From Peronospora farinosa (Eukaryota > Oomycota > Peronosporomycetes > Peronosporales > Peronosporaceae), in NCBI GenBank assembly GCA_947646735.1, contig CANTFK010000633.1, positions 1 to 64,000 of the forward strand: DNA of 64,000 nt, given 5' to 3'. A program made the position numbers and the translations under genes. Below, in pieces: positions 9,925 to 22,900 of the stretch; position 1 is the stretch's first letter; each line of letters opens with the position of its first letter. The notes beneath the pieces were generated by a model that did not search any database, had not been told where the DNA came from, and was given only the letters and a program-made list of their open reading frames with translations.

Positions 9925-12900
9925 GGAAGAGGAAGAGGAAGAGGAAGAGGAAGAGGAAGAGGAAGAGGAAGAAGACGAGGAAGAGGATGATGATGAAATG
10001 GCGAAGAAAGCGACACCTCAGAAAAGAAAGATGCAAATGCGAAATGGAGAGAAAATGGCCATGCTGGGGCGAAAGACGAGGGCAAAAATAGTTGCGGCGT
10101 CGGGAAGTAAACATCCGACAAAAATAGTAAGACGACAAATTCAGAAGAAGGCTGAAGAGAGTACCGAAAGTGAGGGACAGGAAGAGCAAAGTCAGGAGGA
10201 AAGTGCCAAGAGTGAAAGTAAGGAAGAGGACAAATTGGGAAGTGAACCGTCTTCTGCAGCTACGACGCCGTCGTCATCTCCTGCGAAGCGCAAGGGATTG
10301 TCAATTAACACACTGGTGAACGATGCAGATGAGGAGGAAGACCATGTCGAGCAAGCAGATGTTAGCATGACATTAGCACCGGCATCCGCGTTAAATGCTG
10401 GAACGAAGAATGCTACTGAAGTTCCAGATCAACACTTTCGTGAGGTGCTGAGTAAAGCCACTTCCGCGCCAAAGTTAATGGAGGTACGAAATGAGGATGA
10501 TTGTTGCTGCAATCTGGACATTGTAGTATCTGTAGTAGACATTTAATCTTAAAATGCCGCCAGGTTATGACAGAAGCATGTGGCCGGCTGGTCCGAGAGG
10601 GGAGGCCACCAAGCCGACTATTTTCTGTATGCTTGCTAGGTGCTGTGAAGGAAGACCCTAAGGTAGACTGGCGATTTGTTTCTGTTTACGCTTTCATCTT
10701 GGAAAAGCTGACACGGTTTTGACGTCGATGGTCGTATTGTAGAGATTTAAACATCCTGCGATGCTCAAGTATCTGCTGCGGTTACTCCGGTCGAAGCACT
10801 ACATAGGAATGAAAGATTCATCCGAGCACGGCACGACCACTTCACTGGTACCAGGACACCTTCCCGGACCAGCAGAATATATTCATCTGTCGCTTCCTGT
10901 ATTGGTGACAAACCTTTTAGTACAGATAATGAAGGTATCATGCGGTCGGTGCTTAGCGTAAAATGCTGTTGCTAACAATATTTTTGTGCATGTGCATTTG
11001 CTAGGATCTTGACGAGTGGCCGATTGATAGCGTTAAAGTGTTTCTGGACGATTCACTTTACTCTCGAGTCTGGGTCGACCACGAGCTAAGTCAGCTCTTT
11101 GTCCAAAATGTGAAAACAGTGCTAGAATCGGAAAACGGTGGTCAGCAATTTGCTCAACCTCTGGTTCGACAACGTTTTCAGGGCGTTACAGTGATGCAGG
11201 AGATGAGAGAACTTATCACCACTCACATTCGGTCACGTCTTGTGGAGCTGGAAAAGGAGCGATCAGGTAGCGTGGGTGGAGCTCCTGGTGCTGGTGGCAA
11301 CCACGCTGTTCGAAACATGATCATGACGCTTGCAGAATGTGCCAGTATCCCTCAGGTGAGACTATTTGGTGCCGAGAATCTGGAAGCTTGGCTGCAAAAC
11401 CCGTCTGTTAAAGGCCCTGCTAAAGAGTTGCTGAACAAGATTGTCTCGCTCTGCAAATCGACAAGCTCCATTGATACTGCTACGGTGGACTTGCTATTGA
11501 AGTTAAAGCTTAAGTCGACCATGTTCCAACTGAAGGTTGAAGCCATTACCCATATTGTATGCAATCATCCCGTATATTTGAAGCGTGCACTATCAATGTT
11601 CATTGCCCAGGAGCGCCCCAATAACATGTCGAGAGATGTGGACAACATGAAAATGCTCCAGCACATCTTCCGAGCATCGCGCTCGACGTCTGCTTCCTCA
11701 ATCCTGGGTAGCTCCGACGATTTGTTTTACCGTCGCCCGATTGAGCACCAAGGCACTCTCGCCAGTCGAGAATTGGCGCGTGTATTTCGAGAAATGGCCA
11801 GCATTTCTGACGTAACTCCTGTGCTGAAAACTATCGTTAGGAAGATTCTCAAGCAACTGACATTCGAACAAGTTGACATTAAGGCGCTGTGCGTTGGAAT
11901 TCTCGATAACGATGGTCACTGGGATGCGTTAGCCGGCGATGCGCGTGTCTTAGACTACATGGGACTCGTCACTGGGGTCGTATGGCTAATTTTGCTCATG
12001 CGAGGAGCAGCCGTAAAGAGCCTTCAAATTCAGCAATCCAATGCCGTGAATCGCCAAAGCACCGGGTCGGCTACTCTCGCCTCGTCAGGTCTCAAGCATG
12101 GTGGTACACAAGCTATCTCTCGTCGTGGAGCTAACCCGCCGCTTCCACTATCTCGAGCAAACAGGCTTGGTCCTTTAAAAGCCAAGCAGTCACTGAGCAA
12201 GTCGTCGCTTTCATCAAGTCACGCTGCGGTTGGCAGTGGTTTCGGTGTCCCAAGTAGCCAAGGCCAAAGTGGAAATAATGGCAGCAATGGTGGTGGCAGT
12301 GTAGTGTCTGAAGAGTCCAAAACGGTGAAAATTTCTGTATGGGCAAAGGACGAACTGCAGCAAGCACTTGCTTTCGTGCAGCGAGAGGCAATACTTTGTT
12401 GTCGTGACGTGTTAACGCACTTTGGGCTCAACGGTGACTCACCCTTTGAGAAAACGCTCTACGAAGGCATTGTGAAAAAGCTGCTTTTTCTCGATATACC
12501 TCCAGATGTGCAACCAACAGAGCACGATCGGACCTGCTTTCAGGCAACGCAGGAGGATATTCCTGTTCACCCAGACTCACTGGAACTGCTTACAAGCCTT
12601 TATAACTCTTGCAGAGCAATTGACCGCATGGAGGCCCTCCGCACCTTGGAGACAGTCGTTTTCCGCGGAGCCGAGGCTCATATGCACCGCGAGACTCTGT
12701 GGCGTCATCATGCAGACGAGCTTACCTCGTATACTCAGAATGGCGGCGTGCTTGGCATTGAAGTGAACGGTAGTCAGTTCGCTCAGCACTTACTGAAACT
12801 GGCGTCGGTACGTACACTCACTGCATGCGCCGTATGATTTGTTTACTAACGTTTGACCGGTGGTTAAACATGTACAGTGGCAAGGCGGAGGGGACAAGCA

Positions 12901-15900
12901 AGAACAGGAATTTTGCCATTCGAGCCGCTTTTGGATTTGTTGCTCCATTTTGCTGGTAAGGCTACCGATCTATTAATGTAGCTATGGTATCGACGATAAC
13001 ACCTTTGCGCTGATTGTAGGTCGTTGGATGCTTCAACCCCAACACCGTCGGCGCTTTCTTATGGGAGGAGTTTCCAACTTTGCGAGGATTGATGCAGATG
13101 GTCATCACCGAAAGATATACGTTTCCTGCTATAAGCACCCCCGATCCGTTACTACTCGGCAAGCACGGAGCTACATTTCCTGACTTGATCCAAGGCAATA
13201 TACAGTTACGGGACTACGAGCAGCAGCTGCTTCAGCTCAACCAAGCAGATTTGTCCGTGACGGGGGATCCCTTGATGCTGTTTGATGCCAGCGGACTGGC
13301 ACGCCAACCGCCACCAGCGATTTTGGACCACTTACGTACCCTGGACCGCAAGTTTAAGCTTGGCATGCGACTTCGGCAGAGTCGAAAGAAAGATTTCCTC
13401 ATGGAGATGGTTGCCGGAAGTGATGCAAAAAATGAACTGCAAAATGCCAACCCGGCGGGTGCTGCTGCGAGTAGTGCGTGGTGGATCGCAGATCTCGTTT
13501 GCGAGGACTTCAATACTATGCAGTACCTACCACACGAATGCTTATGCCAACTGCTTCTTCTTGCTCTACGACAGAGCAACCCGAACAACCATGCAGACTT
13601 ACAAGGACAAGTCTCGCTAAACCAGCCTGCTTTGATTCAAATCACCCCACGCCTACTGAAAAAACTACGCGATTACCTTGCTGATGACAGCAGTAGCTCA
13701 TCGAATGTCGTTCTATTTTATCTGGAGTGCTTGAATTCCCGTGAGCTGGCTACGCGACGAGTAGCTAGTCGTATTTTGTATTTGCTGACGGCGCCTGGCA
13801 GTGTTGATGACGTATCAGTGGAGATTCGTGAGGTCGTTGTTACATTTGGTCCAGAAAGTAACCTGAGCTTTTTGTGGCTTTATGAACTGGCAAAGTTCTC
13901 ATGCTATAGCAGCATTCGTAACAAAATTTTCCGCTGTCTGGAAAATCTGCTTGAGTTGGAAGCATCGATCCCTTCACTTGGTACTTGCATGAAAGCACTG
14001 CATGACTTCTCGAAAAATGGGAGCGACATATCGCCCAGCATGAACTCATCCGAAAATATGAAACAGGATGGTGATAACAATCCCCAGAAAATAAATGTTA
14101 AGCAATCCCTGCTACTAGCTGGGGCGTATGGACGACTTCTTGCTGGCCGTGGTATGGTCGCAACAGTGCTGCTTAAGGACTACGACATTTACGCCATTAC
14201 ACTGGAGGTGATATGGCGTGCTATCGAAACACAACTTGAAATTGCTCCGCAGCTTAAGGCCACCTTGGGTATCAGCTTTTCAGACTGCAAGGTTTTCTAC
14301 GTGACCGACGGAACAAATGCTATCCGCGAGATAAAACTTCCACTCACGATTATTCATGGTGCCATTCGGGTACTCTGCTCGCCACACGCACATAACGAGC
14401 TATCTACATTTGACAGCAACGGAACTGCTACCTGTTTAGCAAAGTTAACGCAGAGCTTGTTCCCGAAACCGACGGCGAATACTGCTATCTTGTCTAGCAC
14501 GGGCCTTATCGCAACAAAGGATCCGCGATTGTATCCAGACCATTTGCTGATCAAGCTCGCAGCAGCAGCTTCTACTACAACGTCGCACCTTTGTGGTACG
14601 GCCATTCGCGCCATGACGACTGATACGCTATGGAATCTTCTCGAGCAGTCTGCCCTGAGTGAGCAATGCCTTGAGATGGCATTGCGTTCAATTCTCGAGA
14701 CAACTAAAAAAGATGAAAGTAAAGCCATCGCTAGCTTGCTCGCGGCGATGAAAACATCAGATATCTCAGTTGCAGCGAGGGCTGTATTAATGCAAATAAG
14801 CGCTTATGATGCGATGGACTCACTCACGCCTGCTGTGGTAGAGAAACTGAAGTTGCTGCGTGAGTGGCTTCAAGACCAATGCGGAGCGAAGGGTAGCATG
14901 TTAACCGACGAAGATGATGAAGAAGCACATTTGCTATCTGAAGGATTTACCACATTCAAGATTAAAGCATCTGAGCCTAGTGCCACACCTCATATGTTTA
15001 CGTTTTACGCAGAAGGGATGGAAGAGGTGCCCAAGGTGGAGCCAACACAACAACCAATTCCTGAGCGCCCGAAGACTGATATGACGATTTTCCAGGATAC
15101 CTACTTCATTCCAACTCACCATCTGCATTCAAAGAAAGATGTGGCAGCGTCTGACGACAGTGTGTCCTTGCTCACCGGTTTAATGAAGGAGCTCAAGCGA
15201 AGCTCTAGTTCAGGATCTTTGCCGGCCATTATTGCCCCTGAAAACTTCGTATTAGCCACAAGCCAAGCAGTGCGACGGTCTTGCCCAACGAGTGAGGACA
15301 CTATCACGCATTCTGCAGCTAATACGTGGAGTTTACTCATGTCATTGCTGCATTTTGCGCGGTCGTCTTGCAGCTCTGAAGCTGCCGCAGCTCAGCTAGC
15401 CAAGGCGTTACTAGAAGTTGTAGGCCACTTACCAACCTGCCCAAGCGTTTCTCACCGCAAGGAATGCATTGGATTCGTACGACGCGTGCTGGACAACCTC
15501 AGCGAAACGTTTACTGGTTCGTACTCTGCTTCTGTCAGCTTTATCCAGTATTTGTCACAGGCCTCCACGACTGAGGGGCTTTACGAACTTGAAGATCCGT
15601 CGGTGATGCCGGACGTTTTTGCCGTTCTGCAGTCGGTGGTACAGTTTATCGACCGAATTTTTGCGTGGTGGAAAATGCATGGTATTACTCTTCGTTTGAA
15701 TGCTATGGCACTTCACAGCTTGGTGGTGCTCGTGAAAGAAGTCGAGGTACTTCAGCGCCTTCAAGTCAATTATACCGGAAACGTTTATAGGACTTATGCC
15801 ACGGGACTCTTGACAAGCATAGCGCACGATCAAGGTGACGTTAGTAGGATGCTAAACCTGTTGGACCCTATCATGACTGCGGACCCGCACCTTGGATACA

Positions 15901-17326
15901 TCAGTGGCATTATTTCTATACATGCAGACGTCAAGCGAGACCTCGTCGGAGTATGTACATGTAATACATGTTACTGCTATGCGTTTTACCCACTAACGAT
16001 TTATCGTGCCGTTCTGCTGTAGGCGCTGTACTTCCAGAACCCCACGCTAGTGGCTGGACTTCTGGGTGAGCTGAATCCAGACTGGGAGTCGTTTGTCAAT
16101 TTTGATGCTAGTGTAGACCAGCAGCATGATCTGATCATTCAGGACCGCGGGTTACTGTCTCAGGTGGACGATATTCTGCATGATCTGACGAAAGATGGAA
16201 GTGGGGTCATGGAACGATTCCGTGAGCTGACCCGGTCTCACCCCATGTTGGTGCTATTACGTTTCCCTCGGCAGCTCATGCAGCACTTTGGCACTGTCTC
16301 GCTGTCGCAGCTTTACCTCAAAACAACATTCTTTCAAAACGTACGTCCACCTCGACTCCAGGGGCTTTCTCGGCTATTTTGTGCATGCTAACCATTTGAT
16401 TGTGATTATGCCTGAAGATTCTAGGCGCAATGCAAATCATGCGGCCCTACATGCGCCATCAGCAAAGCGTGATGAAACCATTTTGTCAGTTCTTGTTCGA
16501 GATCCTGCGTGTGATAGTCGACCACAATGCTGTTGAATTCCGCCGACTCGTATCTCACACGTGGGAGTTTTTCTACGATGCGCTGGAGGCAGACTTCGAT
16601 CTTGCGAGTGATCTGATCTTCTCGGAACCGCGTATCGTATTATTGGAAAGCATTGTCAACATGTATGAGTCGCACCCGGAGACAGTGGCATTTGGAAAAG
16701 TCTTGGCACAGCGTCACAATGAATCGAGCTTGCATGCGACGCTAGAATCAATTCGAACAGAACGTAGCAAGCATCAGTCAGCAGCGAGCCAGCAACACCA
16801 GATTGAGCAGCTGCTGACTCTAATTGAAAGTCAAGACTCCATGCTTGCTTCAGGTGGTAAGCCGTTGCCGGAACATACCAACATGACTACCATTACCCAA
16901 GGACTGCAGGCTATCGATATTGTGTGCGCTAAGACAGATCAGGGGGCAGCAGCGGTGGCTTTGTTGCGACGTTGTACAGCTCCGGTGGCGTCGCTATTGG
17001 TGACAGAGAAGGTGACGAAAGCAGTCATGGCAACGCTGTGTCAAACGTTGCTGAATCTGATGAGGTATGACTCCATCTGTGTAGACGATGTCATGCACTA
17101 TTACGTGCAATGCTTGCGCTCTGTGCGACCTGGTTTGAAAGAAGCTGCAGTCAATACCGTTCTCGAGTTTCTGGTCTTTGCTGATGCGCGACAGCGGCGA
17201 CAGATCCTGCAGCATCTATTCAATGACCCAAGCGAAACTGCCAAGAACAAGCTTGGAGTATATCTGAAAAGCGCCGCGTTCCGGACGACACTTCTCGTTG
17301 CCTCTAAAAAATTAACGCAAACTTGA
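9386..17326 (+). CDS. INTS1: Integrator complex subunit 1 (INTS1) homologue with acidic N-terminal extension
   Basis: Eight exons: 9386-10483, 10564-10662, 10743-10934, 11005-12807, 12878-12955, 13020-15950, 16023-16340, 16418-17326. Introns are 64-80 nt, GT/AG, all phase 0, giving about 2475 residues. Residues 1-366 form a Lys/Arg- and Glu/Asp-rich extension with runs of more than 40 acidic residues. From about 367 on, blocks match animal INTS1 as I recall it: VFLDDSLYSRVWVD, LEAWLQNPSVKGPAKELL, RQPPPAILDHLRTLD and LWEEFPTLRGLMQMV. Integrator is the nuclear complex that cleaves snRNA 3' ends and attenuates paused polymerase II; INTS1 is its large HEAT-repeat scaffold. Only canonical splices reach the C terminus. 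Exon 5 (26 codons) is the least certain: its reading frame is fixed by phase and by the WxxxxLLVVxxFNP block. Confidence 0.85.
9640..9985 (+). repeat. GAA/GAG/GAT microsatellite encoding poly-acidic tracts
   Basis: Two purine-only stretches (about 9640-9723 and 9840-9985) built from GAAGAG, GAGGAA and GATGAA units lie inside the first INTS1-like exon. They encode near-pure Glu/Asp runs. The second has nine or more consecutive GAGGAA units, so its length is probably polymorphic. Confidence 0.85.
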
Positions 17327-17360
17327 TTTCAAGTAAATGCAGTCTTCTAACGTCCATGAG

Positions 17361-18264
17361 TTAATCTTTTTTTGCCGACTTTGAAAAAGACATGGAAGTG
17401 GCACTGATCACAAGACTAATGAAAACCCCTGTAGCATGGCCAAGCAACGTGCCATACACGCAAGTTAACGGCCATTGCTGTAACATTCCACCATTCAAAC
17501 GACGTTAAGTAATGTGTCATCCAGCATGTTAAATTAGATGGGTAGTCGTACCTGCCAAGGCCGATCCCAGTCCAGCGGAATAGGAAGGGCACCAACGTAT
17601 GCGCCAACCATGGAACCAATTGACGAGCACACAAGATAATGCTCTTGCGTATTAGTCACGCTACACTTTACAGTCAGCACAGATCACAAAACCCCGTCCA
17701 ACAAAACAACACTAAAACTTATTCTACCTGAGTTCCAGCAGCAGATCAAGCCATTTGCGTGGTGCACACCCGAGATGCAGAGCCAAGGGCATTGTCACGC
17801 AGCTTGAAAGTAATACTGCCAGCAATAATGTCTGCATCCAAAGACTGTAGCATAAACTCAAAAAAGTATCAGCTGACAGGGTCTCACGCGACAAATTTGT
17901 TATTCGTCACGTACTCGACAACTGGAGCTCCAAATAGGACGACAACCACATGAAAAACAGCCGTGCCAAGCATTAACCCAATGATTCCGCTTGTAATGTG
18001 CTTGATTAAAGACTGGTTTGAAGAGTGAAGAATTAATAGATTCAACGTGAATGAAAAGCACACGATAGCTGCCACCACAGGCACGAGACCAGCTACAACC
18101 GCATCTTCCAAGTAATGACCAAATCTACCCCAAGAAAAGCGTATAGATTAGTTGCAGAATCAGTATTTGTTATCAGATAAGAAGAAAACGTACAAAAAAA
18201 TAGGAAGATAACGAGCTACAATACCAGGCACTACAAGCTGTAGAGACTGGAGGAGAGACTCCAT
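17361..18264 (-). CDS. PIGF: PIG-F homologue, GPI-anchor ethanolamine-phosphate transferase partner
   Basis: Minus-strand exons: 18264-18194, 18124-17911, 17882-17728, 17660-17552, 17477-17361, giving 221 residues, the usual PIG-F length. Signatures are VVVLFGAPVVEY, VGAYVGALPIPLDWDRPWQ and WPLTCVYGTLLGHATG, with about six hydrophobic segments. PIG-F is an ER membrane protein that stabilises PIG-O and PIG-G, which add ethanolamine phosphate to GPI precursors. The odd point is the 28 bases 17883-17910 (GTGACG...GTGAG). They interrupt the frame after FGAPVVEY; removing them restores frame exactly, yet 28 nt is far below the other introns here (64-96 nt). Donors 9 or 12 nt earlier would give 37 or 40 nt. 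It could also be a one-base sequencing error or a real frameshift. Confidence 0.82.
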
Positions 18265-19569
18265 CGACTGTGGTTTTATAATAAACAGGTGTGTACGAAG
18301 TACCTGATATCCTAAGCTTTTGACATATTATCTACGTGCACAACGACGACGATTGGTTGAAAAAGTAGAGCAGCTTAGGATATGTAGTACTATGTACTAT
18401 AAATATCCATGGTGTTTTCCAGCCGGAAGCGATGGCCCGCGCGTTTAAAGCTACTACACTGCGATACAATAGAGGATGAAAGAGCTCCTGCAATGCCTTC
18501 AATAGCTCCGTGGCCTACAAGTTCTGCAGCCAATTTGTCGAAATTACCACAAGAAGCAGGAGTTAAAATGGTACAAAGGAAATACGATTTAGTGAAGCAA
18601 AATTGACACTTTTTGTATGACTTTTAATGGCTAGATTTCGACACCTCAAGCTTATTATGCTACATATGACACAATGCCACCACCATATCAAGGTGTTTGT
18701 ATGGAATTTAATGCAGTATTACAACCTCAGACTTGACAAATGGAAATGATATTGGTTCGTGTAGTGGTCATGACGACGTCGATGCAAAGTGACATGAAGA
18801 AGCAAAACCAAGCTGCAGATCACAAAGTAGGTGGCTCATGGCTGTCGTATTGTTAAATATTGAGACTTTAATTGTTTTCTAGGTTTCTAACAAACGAGGG
18901 AATGGAGATCAAACCTTGTCAAGTCCTCGACCATTGAAGCATCATCGGACTTTTGCGTGAGAGAACTTTGTCTTACGTGTAAACGGTAGACACGGGCAAC
19001 TAAGAATTTCGAGACCAGTCAATCGATACAGAGAGTTATGAAACATCCGACAATTGGGGCCGCAAAATGACGTCGAAATGTTGATTCCAGACCAGACACG
19101 TCAGCATCAACATTTCTCGATTGAGTCTGTTGTTTGTAAAAACGGGAGAGTGATAGTCGAATCCAGCAACTTGTCGACTTCCCTCTCGTTCACGTGATCT
19201 ATCGAGTGATGCCGGGTTGGAAGGTACTCGAGACGACATGGCTTTAGCTTGGTAGGAAGTTTGTGCCACTGACGACGGATTTGATACTTGTTTGTTCAAC
19301 TGTAGCAACTGTATAGAAAAAGCCTTTGATCCACGTAGTAAAACATCGTCATTCCATTCCCAGCATTGCTTTCTGACCTTTAAGAGTCTCACATTGCAAT
19401 GAAGCAGTAGCATAGAACACCTTTCGAAACTGTTCGCGTCGTTTCGTGCACCCGATCGTCAGAGGTACAGACTAATCATAACACTGCCATAATCGTATTT
19501 AGCGACATTCCATACCCACCCACCAATGCACGGGTTGAGAGGTCATATCACCACCACCAGCTTAGGAAC
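18265..19569. other. Divergent intergenic region, no supported gene
   Basis: About 1.3 kb between the 5' end of PIG-F and PET117. A 65-codon frame at 18409-18606 (+) and a 125-codon frame at 19413-19036 (-) both begin with ATG but show no recognisable domain. The latter, rich in Ser, Arg and Gln, is the better candidate for a small lineage-specific gene. Confidence 0.35.
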
Positions 19570-19860
19570 ATGTCAGGATTCGTGCGGATACTGAAGGATA
19601 AAATGCCGGTGCTGGTCTTCAGTGGTCTCTGTGCAGGCACATTCTATGCCGTGTACTATGCACATCATCAGCAGATCACGGAAAAGAAGGTTTGTTCGCA
19701 TGCATGGGTATCAATTGTAGTAGTACACCCACCTTCGACCTCTCTTGGCCTTCGTTGCTAAATGATTGTGTAGATAATGCGCCAGGGAGTGATCAACGAC
19801 ATGAAGCGTGACAGGATCAAGCAGCAGGAGATGCAGAAGCAACAGGAACATCAGCAGTAG
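19570..19860 (+). CDS. PET117: PET117-like cytochrome c oxidase assembly factor
   Basis: Two exons: 19570-19689 and 19774-19860, with an 84-nt intron (GTTTGT...TGTAG, phase 0). They encode 68 residues, too split to show as one open frame. Residues 12-30 are a single hydrophobic helix (VLVFSGLCAGTFYAVYYAH), followed by the short conserved block around MRQGVINDMKRDR and a Gln-rich tail. This is the PET117 pattern: an N-terminal membrane anchor, then a RxGVxxDxxR helix. PET117 is an inner-membrane mitochondrial protein needed for complex IV assembly (haem A synthesis step). The assignment rests on a short motif and size. Confidence 0.7.
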
Positions 19861-19934
19861 ACAGGAACTTCACACAACGTGTGTCGCAGTCAATGATGAT
19901 TCTCCCAAAGTGTCGTTCACATTTTGTCCCAGTC

Positions 19935-22900
19935 TTAGGTGCTACTTGGTATACGGTGCACCATTGCTGCTTGAATAACCTTTAGAATAGCTGCACACCT
20001 CTCTCGATCCATGTAATCGTACTTGAGAAACATTTCATCCTTCCAGTACTGGAAAAATGCTTCTATCTCCATTGAATCCACGGCGAGCAGTGGGTGACAT
20101 GAAGTATTTTCGATACTGCTTTGGTTCGTTGCACGTGACGGTTCTTGCAGTGTAGACTCTTTTGTGTCATCACGGACCTCATCAACGTTACTAACGCTAA
20201 AGTTTGCTCTAAGCACGCACTCAACACGCTGGAGAAATAGCTGTGATTCTTCAATCAAGTCGACTGGGATCTTGCAAGCATAGCAGCACACCAAAAGTTC
20301 TAGAGGGAACTGCAGCAAACTACACACTTGAGCAACACTGCAGAAACGAAGCTGGGGTCGCGACAGGAAAGTTTCTAGCTCCAGAAAAAACGGTTCAATA
20401 TCCTGCACGTGGTTGAAAGGCACGAAATCGGAGGATGAAGATAGTTCGACGAGTTCCAAGGTCGTCATTGTACTAACGACGAGCTCTATAGCTTGCTCGA
20501 TGGCCACTGAGTTTCCAGGTATGTCGACAGCGAGGAGGACAGCGGCAAAAACCAGTTGCCAAACTGATGTTGAGACTCGAATCTGTCCACAAGATGAACC
20601 GCGATACGGAGTTAAGCTGAGGCGACGGAATAAAGCCACTTGTGATGGCAGTAGTGCAAGGAGCTGTATCTCCTCCTGCCCTCGAGCAATGTTGGAAGTG
20701 ATCCAAGTAGTAAGCCACGCTCGCAGCAGATCGTAAGTGACGTCTTCGAATTCAAGGTGCAAGTACAGATCGGTCACATAGCACGTGAACGTGCGCTCCC
20801 AACGTCGCATCGATGCAGAAAGCTCCTCCAAAAACGACTGCGAATATACGAGGGCTCCCGACAACCAGTGCGAAAAGGGCATAAAGAGCTGCATTGAAGG
20901 CTGCATTACCGTGGCTTGTGATGTTTTCGTTCCAGCATTCCAAGTCGCTGACACAATCATTTGCAACGCGCTACCAGCCTTTTCGCCGACGAAACGCTCA
21001 CCGGACCAGCTTGCGCTATCTTCCTTGATGACCAATTTTGCAAACCTCGACGAGTTCCGCAGACTCAGTATCCCAACAAGTTGATCGGGGGCATTATCCT
21101 TGTTATACGTCACTTGTGTCGTAGTGGTGTCGGAAGGAAACGATAGTAGCTGCAGCACATTTTCAACCATTTGGCGCAGTCTGTTGGGTATACCTTCTTC
21201 CGAAACCGCACACGCACCAGCGCTTCGACTTGTACACGCAATCAGAGATGTGTTTAGTAGTGCGGCCAACCAATAAGCCTCCCTAAGCGCTTCCTTACCA
21301 AATTCGGCTTTCCGTATTAAAGCATCCAGGCATCTGAATAGCATGTCAGCTCTAAGAATCCCTTCACAAAAGTCGGTCTTCAACACGTACTCGAACAAAT
21401 GAGGGAGCCAAACGACAGCAGATCGCTCACCAAATAGTATCGTCGACCATGACAGTCCTCCAGCAAAGATAGATGGAGACACTGCCAGAAGCTTCAGCGT
21501 ATTCTCTTGGTAAATAATTGATTTAGCATGTCGGGCATGGCTTTTGAATTGTCCGTCGTCATCGCCGTCTTCATCTTGTTGACTAAGAGCAGAACACGAA
21601 AATTCTAATCCCCGAAGTGGGGAGCTTAATGTTGTCACTGCGGTTTCAGGCAGTAGCACACGGCCATTCTTTGTGGCAACCTTCGTCAGGTGGTCAAATG
21701 CATCGGACAAACGACATTTAACGATCGCTTTTGCCAACAAGACTGTGAGTGTTTCGAGATCAGGAAACGCTGCCGCCGAAAAATACGAATGCAATGCCAT
21801 TTCAACTCGTACAGCTGATTGCAACGCAGATCTTCGTGTGGAATTTAACACAGACTGACGCGCCATGTTGTTCGGTCTCCCGGCTTCTTTCACAAAAGCT
21901 TCCAAAGCGAACACTAAGTGAGAGTCGAGCGGAGTCATGAGCAGAAATTGCATGTTTTCGAACTCGTTTGGAAACCATCGGATAAGCCTAGTACACAACA
22001 ATGATAGCTCCAGCCGCGATTCTTTGCCAGCAAAGGCTGTGCCATTCATCTCGACAAAAGAAAACCATTGCTCTAATTGTTGTCTCAACTCCCCTCGCAT
22101 CCCAACGGAATCTTTGATTTGACTCATCAGCTGACGAGTCTGCGTTACACCAGCTGACCTTACTGCGCGAAGGAGACGTTTAAGCACATCGCTGGAATGT
22201 GATACAAGCGCTTGGTCAATGACTACAGGCACACTCGACGTCATAGATTTGCCTTGTTCAGCACTTGCCTTGACAGCAGATAGAACTTTGAAAAGACTTG
22301 TCTCCAATGTCTTTGGACAGCTTGGTGTATTTTGTAGCACCTCCGCTACAAACATAAGCGCTTCACTCGTTTCTTGCTGTATCACTTCATCCATGCTATA
22401 ACATTCAAGAAGTTCCGGCAAAACGTCCAACTCAGTCATCGCGCATAAGCCCCATCTGTTTGATATCGTGGGTGCTTCCTTTGTATGTGAGCTTTGGTAT
22501 GTATCCCATGCCTCACAAAATCGTATCAAGGAAACAAGATACAGTGGCGTTGGATTGCTTTCATTCAATATGGCGTTGACAGAATGTACAATAGCAGTAA
22601 ATTGCTGCTGCACTGTCTTTCGCTTTGTCAGGTTAGCTCTGTTGCGTGATTTCATGCATAAAACCAACGCTGGGAAAAACAGGGTCTTTACACCTCGCGG
22701 ATTAAATTCGCGCGTGGAATGCAAGCTTGCATTCCCTCGAAGCAATTGAGCAATGAATCCGGTTATCCAGTCTTCTCCAAAAGTGGTCATCATCTGCACG
22801 AGTACTTGGCGAACTGTTAAGCGATCACTTTCCTTACGTATAAGCCGCCGGATTTTACCACCGCTTGATATTACTTCACCGCCAGTCACAACGATTCCAT

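Noticed and set aside
9342..10189. Long minus-strand frames rich in Ser, Leu and Phe opposite the first INTS1 exon
   Set aside because: They are antisense shadows of the GAA/GAG microsatellite.
10716..10742. 27-nt candidate intron in INTS1 after EKLTR
   Set aside because: It would put exon 3 out of frame; the 80-nt intron at 10663-10742 keeps the frame and matches family spacing.
19036..19413. 125-codon minus-strand frame upstream of PET117
   Set aside because: Starts with ATG but has no domain and no conservation evidence; kept only as a weak candidate in the intergenic note.
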